NCBI RefSeq assembly: GCF_030158565.1
Contig: NZ_JAOASQ010000063.1
Location: 51,424 to 115,423 of the forward strand
DNA: 64,000 bases
Direction: 5' to 3'
From: Limnohabitans sp.
GTDB lineage: Bacteria > Pseudomonadota > Gammaproteobacteria > Burkholderiales > Burkholderiaceae_C
Shown: positions 1-11,910 of the stretch, in pieces
Layout of the letters: the number at the start of each line of letters is the position of its first letter
Numbering within the stretch: the first letter of the stretch is position 1
The notes under the pieces: model-generated
What the model was told of the DNA's origin: nothing
Database searches by the model: none
Seen by the model: only the letters and a program-made list of their open reading frames with translations
Position numbers and translations under genes: made by a program

Positions 1-288
1 CAAGTGCCCGCGGGCAGCACGGTACAGTCGCTGATGGCGCATGTTTTGGCTGCAGACTTGCCTCAGGTGTCGGCGGCTGACCTGGTCCAACTGCCTTTCA
101 TGCACCCAGGCATCTGGGGCCACAAGGTGGCTTGGACGGCCAAGGTGCACGACGGCGACCGCATTGAGCTGTACCGCGAACTCAAGGTGGACCCCAAAGT
201 GGCACGCCGCCAACGCTTCAAGCGTCAGGGCAAAGGCCGCACCGGCTTGTTTGCCAACCGCAAAAGCGGTTCTGCCGCGGGTTACTGA
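1..288 (+). CDS. rnfH: RnfH family ubiquitin-like protein (5'-truncated)
   Basis: This is the C-terminal part of a small beta-grasp, ubiquitin-like protein of the RnfH (UPF0125) family; its start lies upstream of the window. The visible reading contains a Trp-Gly-His-Lys segment and the family hallmark ending DGDRIELYRELKVDPKVARR, followed by a basic tail. RnfH proteins usually run to about 90-110 residues, so little is missing. In many proteobacteria rnfH lies beside a START-domain ratA gene, which would be just outside the window. Cellular role is poorly defined in the family. Confidence 0.85.
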   Translation, partial: QVPAGSTVQSLMAHVLAADLPQVSAADLVQLPFMHPGIWGHKVAWTAKVHDGDRIELYRELKVDPKVARRQRFKRQGKGRTGLFANRKSGSAAGY

Positions 289-308
289 ACCGTTTATTGA
301 TCAAGGCC

Positions 309-1217
309 ATGCAATCCCTTTTGAACGCCATCGCCCAGATGGACAAGACCACCGATGCGCGCCGTGTTTTCCACGGTCGTGGGGGTGTTTATCCCGACAG
401 CGAACAGTGGACGCTCGATTGGTTTGCGCCGGTCTGGGTCTTGACGAGCTTCAAGCCCGTCACCGACGAAGAACTGGCGCAGTGCCACAGCGCGCTCGAA
501 CAACGGTGGCAAACGCTGGCGCCTGGTGAGCCGCTCAACTGGGTGTTCCAGTGCCGTGCCACCGGTCAGACCGAAACCCGCTTGATGGCCGGCAGCGTGC
601 CCGAAAAACACGTGGTGACAGAGCAGGGCGCGCAATACCTGGTGCATGTCTTGCGGGGGCAAAACCACGGTCTGTTTCTGGACATGGCCAATGGGCGTGA
701 ATGGCTCAAAAACCACGCCAAGCACGAAAACATCTTGAACCTGTTTGCCTACACCTGTGCCTTTTCGGTGGTGGCCCTGCAGGGCGGGGCGGCGCAAGTC
801 GTCAATGTGGACATGAGCCAGGGTGCACTGGCGGTGGGGCAGCAAAACCACCGCCTCAACGATTTGCCGCCCAAAGCCCGGTTTTTGGGGCACGACATCT
901 TCAAGACTTGGGGCAAGATCAACAAGATGGGCCCTTACGGTGTGGTCGTGATCGACCCGCCCAGCTACCAAAAAGGCAGCTTCATCGCGACCAAGGACTA
1001 CATCAAGCTGATCCGCCGCCTGCCCGATCTGCTGGAGCCGCAAGGCCATGTGCTGCTGTGCCTGAACGCGCCGGAGTTGGACACGCAGTTTTTGCACAGC
1101 CAGGTGACCGAGGCTGCACCCAGCCTGCGCTTTGTGGAGCGCTTGGCCAATCCGGCCGCATTTGTCGATGTTTCACCCGAAAAATCCCTCAAAGTGCTGC
1201 ATTACCAGAATGCCTGA
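309..1217 (+). CDS. Class I SAM-dependent methyltransferase, RlmK-like
   Basis: A 302-residue methyltransferase resembling the C-terminal (RlmK-type) half of the 23S rRNA methyltransferase RlmKL and its stand-alone relatives (Methyltrans_SAM family). The SAM-binding segment NILNLFAYTCAFSVVAL and the catalytic-type DPPSY motif near residue 215 are both visible. The likely substrate is RNA, but the exact target cannot be read from sequence. I take the ATG at 309; a TTG four codons upstream at 297 is also open. It begins 20 bases after rnfH ends. Confidence 0.8.
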   Translation: MQSLLNAIAQMDKTTDARRVFHGRGGVYPDSEQWTLDWFAPVWVLTSFKPVTDEELAQCHSALEQRWQTLAPGEPLNWVFQCRATGQTETRLMAGSVPEKHVVTEQGAQYLVHVLRGQNHGLFLDMANGREWLKNHAKHENILNLFAYTCAFSVVALQGGAAQVVNVDMSQGALAVGQQNHRLNDLPPKARFLGHDIFKTWGKINKMGPYGVVVIDPPSYQKGSFIATKDYIKLIRRLPDLLEPQGHVLLCLNAPELDTQFLHSQVTEAAPSLRFVERLANPAAFVDVSPEKSLKVLHYQNA

Positions 1218-1288
1218 CCCGTCCTGAAAAGCTTCAGCTCAGGCCATTTTTTGGCACGCAGGCAGGGAAATCCCTTGCCCGGCACGGG

Positions 1289-1294
1289 TACAAT
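1289..1294 (+). promoter_or_regulatory. Possible -10 element of guaB
   Basis: TACAAT lies 22 bases upstream of the guaB start. No convincing -35 hexamer sits 16-18 bases further upstream, so only the -10 is proposed. Confidence 0.35.
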
Positions 1295-1313
1295 CCATTT
1301 TTTGGAGCCTTAG

Positions 1314-2786
<1,473 letters not shown>

Positions 2787-2804
2787 AATCTCCAGTTGAT
2801 CACC

Positions 2805-2835
2805 AAGGCGTCTGGACACCCAGACGCCTTTTCAT
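2805..2835 (+). terminator. Intrinsic-terminator-like hairpin between guaB and guaA
   Basis: A perfect 11-base-pair stem (2805-2815 with 2820-2830) closes an ACAC loop and is followed by TTTTCATTTC. It meets the form of a rho-independent terminator, yet lies only about 22 bases ahead of the guaA start codon. It may limit read-through from guaB into guaA or act as an attenuator. Confidence 0.75.
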
Positions 2836-2857
2836 TTCTTATAGAACGACGTTTGCC

Positions 2858-4471
2858 ATGCAGCATTCCAAGATCCTGATCCTCGACTTCGGCTCGCAAG
2901 TCACCCAGCTCATCGCACGCCGTGTGCGCGAAGCGCATGTCTTTTGCGAAGTCCATCCCTGCGATGTGAGCAGCGACTGGGTGCGTGAGTACGCCAAGGA
3001 CGGCAACCTCAAGGGCGTGATCTTGTCCGGCTCACACGCCAGCGTGTACGAGGTGGACGACAAAGCGCCCGATGCGGTGTTTGAGCTGGGCGTGCCGGTC
3101 TTGGGCATTTGCTACGGCATGCAGACCATGGCCCAGCAGCTGGGTGGCAAGGTGGAGGCGGGCACCACGCGCGAGTTTGGCTACGCCGAAGTCCGCGCCC
3201 ACGGCCACACCCAACTGCTCAAAGGCATTGAAGACTTCGCCACGGCCGAAGGCCACGGCATGCTCAAGGTCTGGATGAGCCACGGCGACAAAGTCACCCA
3301 GCTGCCCGAAGGCTTCAAGGTCATGGCCTCGACCCCGGCTTGCCCCATTGCCGGCATGGCCGATGAGGCCCGCAAGTTCTATGCGGTGCAGTTCCATCCC
3401 GAAGTCACGCACACCGTGCAAGGTCAGGCACTGCTCAACCGCTTCGTGCTCGACATTTGCAAAGCCCGCCCTGACTGGATCATGGGCGACTACATCGAAG
3501 AGGCTGTGGCCAAAATCCGCGAGCAAGTGGGTGACGAAGAAGTCATCCTCGGCCTGTCGGGCGGTGTGGATTCGTCCGTGGCTGCGGCCCTGATCCACCG
3601 CGCCATCGGCGACAAGCTGACCTGCGTGTTTGTGGACCACGGCCTGCTGCGACTGAACGAAGGCGACATGGTGATGGACATGTTTGTGGGCAAGCTGCAC
3701 GCGCATGTGATTCGCGTGGATGCCAGTGAATTGTTCCTGGGCAAACTGGCTGGCGTGAGCGAGCCCGAAGCCAAACGCAAGATCATTGGCGGCCTGTTTG
3801 TGGACGTGTTCAAAGAACAAGCGGCCAAACTCAAGGCAGGCGACGGCGGCCACAAGGGCGCGACCTTCCTGGCCCAAGGCACCATCTACCCCGACGTGAT
3901 CGAGTCGGGCGGTGCCAAGAGCAAAAAGGCCGTCACCATCAAGAGCCACCACAACGTGGGCGGCTTGCCCGAGCAACTGGGCCTGAAACTGCTGGAGCCC
4001 CTGCGCGAACTGTTCAAAGACGAAGTGCGCGAGTTGGGCGTGGCGCTGGGCTTGCCCCGCGAAATGGTCTACCGCCACCCCTTCCCAGGCCCGGGCCTGG
4101 GCGTGCGGATTTTGGGCGAAGTCAAAAAAGAATACGCCGACCTGCTGCGCCGTGCGGACGCGATCTTCATCGAAGAGCTGCGCAACTTCACGGGCGATAA
4201 CGGCAAGACCTGGTACGACCTGACCAGCCAGGCCTTCACCGTCTTCCTGCCGGTGAAAAGCGTGGGCGTGATGGGCGACGGCCGCACTTACGACTATGTG
4301 GTCGCCCTGCGCGCCGTGCAAACCAGCGACTTCATGACCGCCGACTGGGCCGAGCTGCCTTATGCGCTGCTCAAGAAAGTGTCGGGGCGCATCATCAATG
4401 AGGTGCGGGGGATTAACCGCGTCACTTACGACGTGAGTTCCAAACCACCGGCGACGATTGAGTGGGAATAA
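2858..4471 (+). CDS. guaA: GMP synthase (glutamine-hydrolysing)
   Basis: GMP synthase, which aminates XMP to GMP using glutamine and ATP. The 537-residue protein starts with a class I glutamine amidotransferase domain (nucleophile Cys85 in GICYGMQ, His180 and Glu182 in FHPE). An ATP pyrophosphatase domain with the P-loop SGGVDSS at 234-240 follows, and the chain ends in a dimerisation domain with the usual terminus KPPATIEWE. No clear Shine-Dalgarno sequence precedes the ATG, which sits right after the terminator-like hairpin. It forms the guaBA pair with the upstream gene. Confidence 0.98.
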   Translation: MQHSKILILDFGSQVTQLIARRVREAHVFCEVHPCDVSSDWVREYAKDGNLKGVILSGSHASVYEVDDKAPDAVFELGVPVLGICYGMQTMAQQLGGKVEAGTTREFGYAEVRAHGHTQLLKGIEDFATAEGHGMLKVWMSHGDKVTQLPEGFKVMASTPACPIAGMADEARKFYAVQFHPEVTHTVQGQALLNRFVLDICKARPDWIMGDYIEEAVAKIREQVGDEEVILGLSGGVDSSVAAALIHRAIGDKLTCVFVDHGLLRLNEGDMVMDMFVGKLHAHVIRVDASELFLGKLAGVSEPEAKRKIIGGLFVDVFKEQAAKLKAGDGGHKGATFLAQGTIYPDVIESGGAKSKKAVTIKSHHNVGGLPEQLGLKLLEPLRELFKDEVRELGVALGLPREMVYRHPFPGPGLGVRILGEVKKEYADLLRRADAIFIEELRNFTGDNGKTWYDLTSQAFTVFLPVKSVGVMGDGRTYDYVVALRAVQTSDFMTADWAELPYALLKKVSGRIINEVRGINRVTYDVSSKPPATIEWE

Positions 4472-4502
4472 AAACAAAGGAACCCGAGGGTGCCTTTGTT
4501 GT
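4471..4502 (-). terminator. Terminator between convergent guaA and higBA
   Basis: An interrupted stem (4473-4480 with 4493-4500, plus an inner ACCC/GGGT) lies between the convergent genes. Read on the minus strand it is followed by a run of Ts, making it a plausible terminator for higBA; on the plus strand the T-run is poorer. Confidence 0.5.
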
Positions 4503-4843
4503 TAACGGGCCTGCACAGGTTGATATTCCCGAATCCTGTCCAGCGCATCTTGCATCGACATTCGTGCCACGGCCATGTCAAAGTCAGTTTGCAGACCCAT
4601 CCAGAATTCGGCGCTGTTGCCAAAAAACTTGGCTAGGCGCAGTGCGGTGTCCACGGTAATGGCACGTTTTTCACGCACGATGTCATTGATGCGCGGGGCG
4701 GGCACTTGCAGCGCCATGGACAGCGCGTGTGCCGTGAGTTGGTAGGGAATCAAAAACTCTTCGCGCAGCACCTCGCCGGGATGAATCGGCCGCATGCCGT
4801 TGGAGGGGACGAGATAAGGCGGGGTGGCTTCTTCAACTTTCAT
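4502..4843 (-). CDS. higA: HigA-family antitoxin
   Basis: Antitoxin of a type II toxin-antitoxin module. The 113-residue protein is an XRE-type helix-turn-helix protein of the HigA/VapI group: MRPIHPGEVLREEFL..., then a DNA-binding helix pair with MALQVPAPRINDIVREKRAIT and the conserved end FFGNSAEFWMGLQTDFD. HigA normally neutralises HigB and represses its own promoter. It starts 11 bases after the toxin gene ends, in the reversed (toxin-first) order typical of higBA. A start at the internal Met17 (MRPIHPGE) is also possible. Confidence 0.9.
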   Translation of the reverse strand: MKVEEATPPYLVPSNGMRPIHPGEVLREEFLIPYQLTAHALSMALQVPAPRINDIVREKRAITVDTALRLAKFFGNSAEFWMGLQTDFDMAVARMSMQDALDRIREYQPVQAR

Positions 4844-4854
4844 CGCTATTCCTT

Positions 4855-5133
4855 TCAGTGGTAGTCCACGATTTCGACATCGAACACATGGCCGCTTTCA
4901 AAACGGAAGCAAATACGCCACTGGTCATTGATGCGGATGCTGTATTGATCTTTGCGGTTGCCTTTGAGTGCTTCGAGCCGGTTGTTGGGTGGGATTCGCA
5001 AGTCATCGAGCCGGGCAGAGCGTTGCAGCATGGCCAGTTTGCGTTCAGCAACCGTGCGGATGTTGACGAATCGTGCAACGGACTGGCCCGAATACAAGGC
5101 CCATGTGTCTTTGCAGCGAAACGACTGAATCAT
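4855..5133 (-). CDS. higB: HigB-family toxin (RelE/ParE superfamily)
   Basis: Toxin of the higBA module: a 92-residue RelE/ParE-fold protein. HigB toxins are ribosome-dependent mRNA interferases. The start MIQSFRCKDT and the terminus QWRICFRFESGHVFDVEIVDYH are typical of the family. The ATG at 5133 lies only 7 bases after a good -10 hexamer, so the transcript is predicted to have no or almost no leader, and no Shine-Dalgarno sequence is possible. Confidence 0.92.
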   Translation of the reverse strand: MIQSFRCKDTWALYSGQSVARFVNIRTVAERKLAMLQRSARLDDLRIPPNNRLEALKGNRKDQYSIRINDQWRICFRFESGHVFDVEIVDYH

Positions 5134-5140
5134 GCTGGCT

Positions 5141-5169
5141 ATCGTATAACGTCAGACGTTAAACGTCAA
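5141..5169 (-). promoter_or_regulatory. higBA promoter with embedded operator palindromes
   Basis: On the minus strand TTGACG (5164-5169) and TACGAT (5141-5146) are separated by exactly 17 bases. The spacer holds a perfect 15-base palindrome, TAACGTC-A-GACGTTA (5147-5161), overlapped by a second one, GACGT-TAA-ACGTC (5155-5167). This is the expected place for autorepression by HigA. Confidence 0.7.
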
Positions 5170-5244
5170 CGGGTATTGAGTCTTTCTATGAACGTGTTTT
5201 GTGGAGTGCCAATGCGTTCAGTGGTTTGGTACATTCACCCCACC

Positions 5245-5901
5245 ATGTACCTGCCCAAACAGTTCCACAACACCGACCCCGTCATCGCTCAGCGCATCAT
5301 GCGCGAGCACCCTTTGGCCTGCATCGTATCGGTGGGGGATGACGGGTTTCCGGTACTCAGTCACATTCCAATGCACTGGCAAGCCGTGTCTTTGTGGGGC
5401 GAAGACGCACCCGAGCACGGCGTTTTGCTGGGGCACTGCGCGCGGGCGAACCCGCATGCGCAGTTGCTGGCTTCGCAGCCTCACGCTTTGGTGAGCTTCA
5501 TGGGGCCGCAGGCTTACATGTCGCCCGGCGTTTATGCCGACAAGCAGCGTGTGCCGACCTGGACTTATCTGGCGGTGCAAGCCAAGGTTCAAACGCGGAT
5601 CATCGACCCGCACACCGACCGGGACCGCCTGCTCAAATGCCTGATCGCGGACCACGAGCCGTCTTATGCCCAGCAGTGGCGCGAACTGCCCGAAAGCTAC
5701 ACCACCGGTATGCTCAACGGCATCGTCGCATTTGAAATGCGCATTGTTGAAATGCACTGCGCGGTCAAGCTCAACCAACACCGCCCCGAAGCGCATGCCG
5801 CCATGCACGCGGCATATGCGGCCGGTCCGGCGAATGCCCAAGCACTGGCCCGCTGGATGGAACACATCGGGCTGGTGCCGCCTGCACAGCCCCAAGGATG
5901 A
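5245..5901 (+). CDS. paiB: PaiB-family FMN-binding negative transcriptional regulator
   Basis: A 218-residue protein of the PaiB family, which has a flavin-reductase-like split-barrel fold and was first described as a negative regulator of sporulation and protease genes in Bacillus. The family start MYLPKQFHNTD and the signature region VSFMGPQAYMSPGVYADKQRVPTW are seen. The family-based start is the ATG at 5245. An in-frame ATG at 5212 has the better Shine-Dalgarno sequence (GGAG, 5203-5206) and would add 11 residues. The gene is divergent from higBA. Its true target here is unknown. Confidence 0.85.
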   Translation: MYLPKQFHNTDPVIAQRIMREHPLACIVSVGDDGFPVLSHIPMHWQAVSLWGEDAPEHGVLLGHCARANPHAQLLASQPHALVSFMGPQAYMSPGVYADKQRVPTWTYLAVQAKVQTRIIDPHTDRDRLLKCLIADHEPSYAQQWRELPESYTTGMLNGIVAFEMRIVEMHCAVKLNQHRPEAHAAMHAAYAAGPANAQALARWMEHIGLVPPAQPQG

Positions 5902-5907
5902 CGCAGC

Positions 5908-7625
<1,718 letters not shown>

Positions 7626-7693
7626 TTCGCTTGCGCACGGCCCTTGCCGAGCACCAAAGCGCAGCGAAGCGTGACCGCAATTGAACAAAGATC

Positions 7694-8605
7694 ATGGCCC
7701 ATATCTACATTTTTTCCCCCTCCAGCGCGGTGCGCGACAAAGCCGCTTTCCGCCGTGGCGTGAAGCGCCTGCAAGCCCAAGGCCATGAAGTCGAGGTGGA
7801 CGAAGCGGCGTTGGCCAGCCACATGCGCTTTGCGGGCGACGACGCGACACGCATCGCGGCCATCACGCGAGCAGCCGCCAGCGGGGCCGATGTGGCGCTG
7901 ATTTCGCGTGGTGGTTACGGCCTCACGCGCATCCTGTCCGCCTTGCCCTACAAACAGATCGCCAAAGCCATCGATGGAGGCACGCAGTTTGTGGGCTTGA
8001 GCGATTTCACCGCCGTCAACCAGGCGGTGTATGCCAAGACTGGCCGCATCAGCTGGCAAGGCCCCGCATTGGGCGAAGACTTCGGTCCCGAACAGCAGCC
8101 CGACGACATCATGCAAGCCTGCTTTGACGACTTGCTGCTGGAGCAGGGCGAGGGCACCGGCTGGCAACTGCCCAAGCTGGAGGCCGAGCGCCGCGTGTTG
8201 GTCAAAGACGCGGCGCTGTGGGGCGGCAACCTGACGGTGCTGACCTCGCTGTTGGGCACACCGTACTTCCCGCAAGTCAAGGGTGGCGTGCTCTTTCTTG
8301 AGGACGTGGGAGAGCACCCTTACCGCATCGAGCGCATGCTCACGCAGCTGTTGCATGCGGGCGTGTTGGCTCAGCAAAAAGCGGTGTTGATGGGGCAGTT
8401 CACCAATTACAAGCTGGTGCCCGCGCACGACAAAGGCTTCAAGCTGGCCACGGTGGTCGAATGGCTGCGCACCCAGATAAAGGCGCCTGTGCTCACCAGC
8501 TTGCCCTTTGGCCATGTCGAAACCAAGGTGCTGCTGCCCGTGGGCGCCAAGGTGGACCTTGTCACCGAAGGGCGTGACGCGCTGATGGTTTGGGGCCATA
8601 TTTAA
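7694..8605 (+). CDS. ldcA: LD-carboxypeptidase (peptidase S66)
   Basis: Muramoyltetrapeptide LD-carboxypeptidase, a serine peptidase that removes the terminal D-Ala from recycled murein tetrapeptides in the cytoplasm. The 303-residue length fits the family. The catalytic Ser103 sits in GLSDFTA; Glu203 (FLEDVGE) and His274 (PFGHVETK) are the expected partners; the SRGGYGLTRIL segment is typical. No signal peptide is present, as expected for LdcA. Confidence 0.9.
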   Translation: MAHIYIFSPSSAVRDKAAFRRGVKRLQAQGHEVEVDEAALASHMRFAGDDATRIAAITRAAASGADVALISRGGYGLTRILSALPYKQIAKAIDGGTQFVGLSDFTAVNQAVYAKTGRISWQGPALGEDFGPEQQPDDIMQACFDDLLLEQGEGTGWQLPKLEAERRVLVKDAALWGGNLTVLTSLLGTPYFPQVKGGVLFLEDVGEHPYRIERMLTQLLHAGVLAQQKAVLMGQFTNYKLVPAHDKGFKLATVVEWLRTQIKAPVLTSLPFGHVETKVLLPVGAKVDLVTEGRDALMVWGHI

Positions 8606-8668
8606 AAAAGCATCAAAGCCTGAACAGGCCAGACAAGAGGCGTGCCCAACGCCCAACAGGAGACACCC

Positions 8669-11146
8669 ATGAAATGGATTGGAAGACTCGTTTTGCTGCT
8701 GCTGGCCGCCGTGTTGGTGTCAGGCGGCGCATTGGCCGTGCACTTGCTGCGCAGCATGCCGCAACTAGACGGACAGCTCAAACTGGCGGGCTTGAGTGCC
8801 CCGGCCAGCATCACCCGCGATGCCGCTGATGTGACGCACATCGAAGGTGCCACCGCCTTGGATACTTGGCGTGCGCTGGGCTTTGTGCATGCGCAAGAAC
8901 GCGGCTGGCAGCTCGAATTCAACCGCCGCCTGATGCGCGGCGAGTTGTCTGAAATGTTGGGTGCGGCCACGCTGGACACCGACAAACTCATGCGCACGCT
9001 GGGCATCATCGGCATGGCCCAAAAACAGTTGAAGGGTTTATCGCCTGCAACACAAGCGGCCCTGCAGGCCTACAGCGAAGGCATTCAAAACGCCTGGGCC
9101 AGTGGCGCTGTGCGGCCATCGCCCGAATTCAAGCTGCTCGGCACCGTGGCCGGTGGCCCCAAAGGTCAAGCTTGGTCACCCGAAGACAGCCTGGGCTGGG
9201 CGCTGATGATGGCGCTTGATTTGGGGGGCAACTGGGGGCAGGAATTCGCCCGTTTGTCGGCCTCGCAGGTGCTCAACCGTGAGCAGCTGTGGCAACTTTT
9301 GCCACCGTACCCGGGCGAAAAACCCGCCACCGCAGTGGATTTGCCCGCCTTGTATGCCGAGTTGGGCGTCTACACCCCCAAGGACAAAAACGCATTGGCC
9401 ATCGAGCCGGCGCCCACCGCCCTGGCCCAATGGTCAGCCGACTGGGTGCGCGATGTTGGCGTTCTGGAAGGCAAGGGCAGCAACAATTGGGTGGTGCCCG
9501 GCAGCCGCACCGTCAGCGGCAAACCCCTGCTGGCCAACGACCCGCACTTGGCTTTGAGTTCGCCCGCCATTTGGTATTTCGCGCACCTCAAAGCGCCTGC
9601 GGGCGAGTTGCCCGGTGGACACAAACACCCCGCGCTGGATGTGATCGGGGCCACCTTGCCTGGTTTGCCCTTTGTGGTGCTGGGCCGTACCCAAGGCGTG
9701 GCCTGGGGCTTTACCAACACCGGCCCGGATGTTCAGGATTTGTACCTGGAGCAGCTGGACGCAGCCCAACCCGGCCAATACCGCACGCCCACCGGATGGG
9801 CTGCATTTGAACAGCGCGCCGAAACCATCCGCATCAAAGGGCAGGGCGATGTGACCCTGCAAGTGCGCAGTACGCGCCACGGGCCGGTCATCAGCGACGT
9901 ACAAGCTCAGTACGGCAAACTCATCAACAAGCAGCGCTACGCCATCAGCCTGCGCTGGTCGGCTTTGACCGAAGACAACAAAACAGTCGAAGCGGGCATG
10001 CTGACCAACTGGGCGCAAACCGTGCCCGAGTTGCAAAAAGCCTTCACCGACAACCATGCGCCCATGCAAAGCGTGGTCATGGCCGACACGTTGGGCGATG
10101 TGGCGTTTCAGGCCGTGGGCAAGCTGCCTATTCGCTCACCTCAAAACGACATTCGGGGCGTGGCGCCTGCCCCCGGATGGCTGGCCCAATACGACTGGAC
10201 CGGCTGGCTGCCCGCCTCGGAAAACCCCACAGTCGATCGCCCAACCATCGAATCCAAAGGCTGGCACGCCACCGCCAACCAAAACGTCCTGCCTCCGGGC
10301 TATGCACATTTTGTGGGCGGCGACTGGACCACGCCTGAACGCTTTGACCGCATCGAACAACTGCTGGCCGCCAGCCCTCAACACAGCCGGGAAAGCCTGC
10401 AAGCCATACAAAACGACGTCATGTCGCTGGGTGCGAAAGCCCTGCTGCCGGTGGTTCTGACCGCCAAAGCTCAACACCCGCTGGGCGATCAAGCCCTGAA
10501 AATGCTGGCCACTTTTGACGGGCAAATGACAGCAGACAGCGCTGCTGCGCTGGTGTTCAACGTCTGGGCCGACGAGTTGACACGCGGTTTGCTGGTGCCG
10601 CATCTGGGGGCCGAGCGTTTTCAGGCGCTGTATGGCAAACGCCATTTCCGTGCGGCGGTGGAAGGCATTGTGAAACGCTCGGACGCTTTTTGGTGCGGCG
10701 CTGCAGGCTGCCCGGTGCAAGTGTCTGCTGCGCTCGATCGTGCTTTGACCCGCATTGCCCCCCAACATGGCAAGGACATGCGCACCTGGCGATGGGGTGC
10801 TTGGCACCCGGCCATCAGCAGCCACAAACCCTTTGGCAAAGTGCCTTATTTGAACGCCGTGTTTGATGTGCGCACTGAGAGTGCAGGGGACTTGTTCACG
10901 GTGAATGTGGGCCAATACTGGGCCAACGACCCCAAAGAACTCTTTGCCAACCGCCATGCGGCGTCGATGCGGGCGGTCTACGACCTGGCCGAACCCGAGC
11001 AATCGGTGTTCATTTACCAAACGGGTCAATCAGGCCATGCCTTTGACCCGCGCAGCCGAGACATGGCCAAAGCTTGGGCCTCGGGGCATTACAGGTCCTT
11101 GAAATCCCAAAGCAAACCCCAACACACCCTGATATTGACCCCTTGA
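8669..11146 (+). CDS. Penicillin acylase family protein
   Basis: An 825-residue Ntn-hydrolase of the penicillin amidase/acyl-homoserine-lactone acylase family. Such enzymes are exported, cut themselves into alpha and beta chains, and hydrolyse amide bonds of acylated substrates. A hydrophobic N-terminal segment (residues 1-27) would serve as signal or anchor. The autocatalytic nucleophile is Ser271 in GKGSNNWVVPG. The later HGPV and NDPHL motifs are also present. The ATG at 8669 has a clear AGGAGA ribosome site at 8659-8664. The substrate (antibiotic, AHL or other amide) cannot be told from sequence. Confidence 0.88.
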   Translation: MKWIGRLVLLLLAAVLVSGGALAVHLLRSMPQLDGQLKLAGLSAPASITRDAADVTHIEGATALDTWRALGFVHAQERGWQLEFNRRLMRGELSEMLGAATLDTDKLMRTLGIIGMAQKQLKGLSPATQAALQAYSEGIQNAWASGAVRPSPEFKLLGTVAGGPKGQAWSPEDSLGWALMMALDLGGNWGQEFARLSASQVLNREQLWQLLPPYPGEKPATAVDLPALYAELGVYTPKDKNALAIEPAPTALAQWSADWVRDVGVLEGKGSNNWVVPGSRTVSGKPLLANDPHLALSSPAIWYFAHLKAPAGELPGGHKHPALDVIGATLPGLPFVVLGRTQGVAWGFTNTGPDVQDLYLEQLDAAQPGQYRTPTGWAAFEQRAETIRIKGQGDVTLQVRSTRHGPVISDVQAQYGKLINKQRYAISLRWSALTEDNKTVEAGMLTNWAQTVPELQKAFTDNHAPMQSVVMADTLGDVAFQAVGKLPIRSPQNDIRGVAPAPGWLAQYDWTGWLPASENPTVDRPTIESKGWHATANQNVLPPGYAHFVGGDWTTPERFDRIEQLLAASPQHSRESLQAIQNDVMSLGAKALLPVVLTAKAQHPLGDQALKMLATFDGQMTADSAAALVFNVWADELTRGLLVPHLGAERFQALYGKRHFRAAVEGIVKRSDAFWCGAAGCPVQVSAALDRALTRIAPQHGKDMRTWRWGAWHPAISSHKPFGKVPYLNAVFDVRTESAGDLFTVNVGQYWANDPKELFANRHAASMRAVYDLAEPEQSVFIYQTGQSGHAFDPRSRDMAKAWASGHYRSLKSQSKPQHTLILTP

Positions 11147-11163
11147 GCTTGGCCGCAGATGGC

Positions 11164-11700
11164 TCATCGAACCAGGTCCTCGATGGCATCGACCACCATG
11201 TTGGTGCCCACAGCCAAGAGCAAGATGTCGGAGGCGACCCTGACGTAGCGGTAGCCCGAGGGCGGTACACCCAAGGTCAGCACCACGCTGCGGGGCACTT
11301 CGTAATAGACCAAGCCTGCAGGCAAGGGATGGCCGCGCTGCCACTTTCGGGCTTGTCCAGGCGGCATGCAACTGCCCCCTTTTTTGGCGAGCCCAGGCGG
11401 GCAATAGCCTCTGTTTTCGGGGCGCCCGTAATACTCCTGGGCCGCTTCGCGGTGGTGCGACTGAAAATAGGAACCGATCTGAACGGGTCCGTTGTAAGAG
11501 GGCGGGTGCCTGCCTTCACGGTAAGGCATGTCGCGACCTGCTTGACGATCTTCCCGCTGCTGCTGTTGGCCTTGGTGCGTTTGAGGCTTGTGAGGTTTGT
11601 CGCGTTTGTCGTGGCCCGGTTGGGCATTGGCGGGCTCCAGCATCCAGCACGCTTGCGTCACAGCCAGCAAAGCCGAAATGATCGCAGATGTGTTTTTCAT
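11164..11700 (-). CDS. Exported CigR/RcnB-like protein
   Basis: A 178-residue secreted protein: signal peptide with cleavage near ANAQ, a Gln/His/Arg-rich linker, a Cys-containing segment GYCPPGLAKKGGSCMPPGQARKW, and a C-terminal PPSGYRYVRVASDILLLAVGTNMVVDAIEDL. This end resembles the RcnB/CigR family (periplasmic nickel/cobalt homeostasis and anti-virulence proteins). Metal binding is possible but unproven. The ATG at 11700 is preceded by AAGGA; an upstream start at 11739 is less likely. It is convergent with the acylase gene, 17 bases apart. Confidence 0.75.
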   Translation of the reverse strand: MKNTSAIISALLAVTQACWMLEPANAQPGHDKRDKPHKPQTHQGQQQQREDRQAGRDMPYREGRHPPSYNGPVQIGSYFQSHHREAAQEYYGRPENRGYCPPGLAKKGGSCMPPGQARKWQRGHPLPAGLVYYEVPRSVVLTLGVPPSGYRYVRVASDILLLAVGTNMVVDAIEDLVR

Positions 11701-11910
11701 GGCGTTTTCCTTCTGAGACGGTTTCTGTGTACTCAGCACAGTTGTCGATCGTCAGCTCAGAAGATAGCTTTTCAAACCAGAATGGACGGTGCGTTGGCGC
11801 TCATTCATGCTTCATTGGATTCATCTTTGAATGCATATCTGAATGACTTAACATAATATACATCGTACGAACTTGTTGATAGAAGGAGTGTGACACTCCA
11901 AGACAGTCCC
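11701..11910. other. AT-rich intergenic region
   Basis: A 210-base gap between the CigR-like gene and the ankyrin gene end, richer in AT than its surroundings, with several ATTCAT/ATGAAT half-repeats around 11806-11850. It should hold the promoter of the CigR-like gene. I see no RNA gene in it. Confidence 0.5.
11885..11899. repeat. 15-base perfect palindrome
   Basis: GGAGTGT-G-ACACTCC, just downstream of the ankyrin gene stop. It could be a short terminator stem (six pairs with a three-base loop) for the minus-strand operon, or a protein-binding site. The T-tract is weak. Confidence 0.5.
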
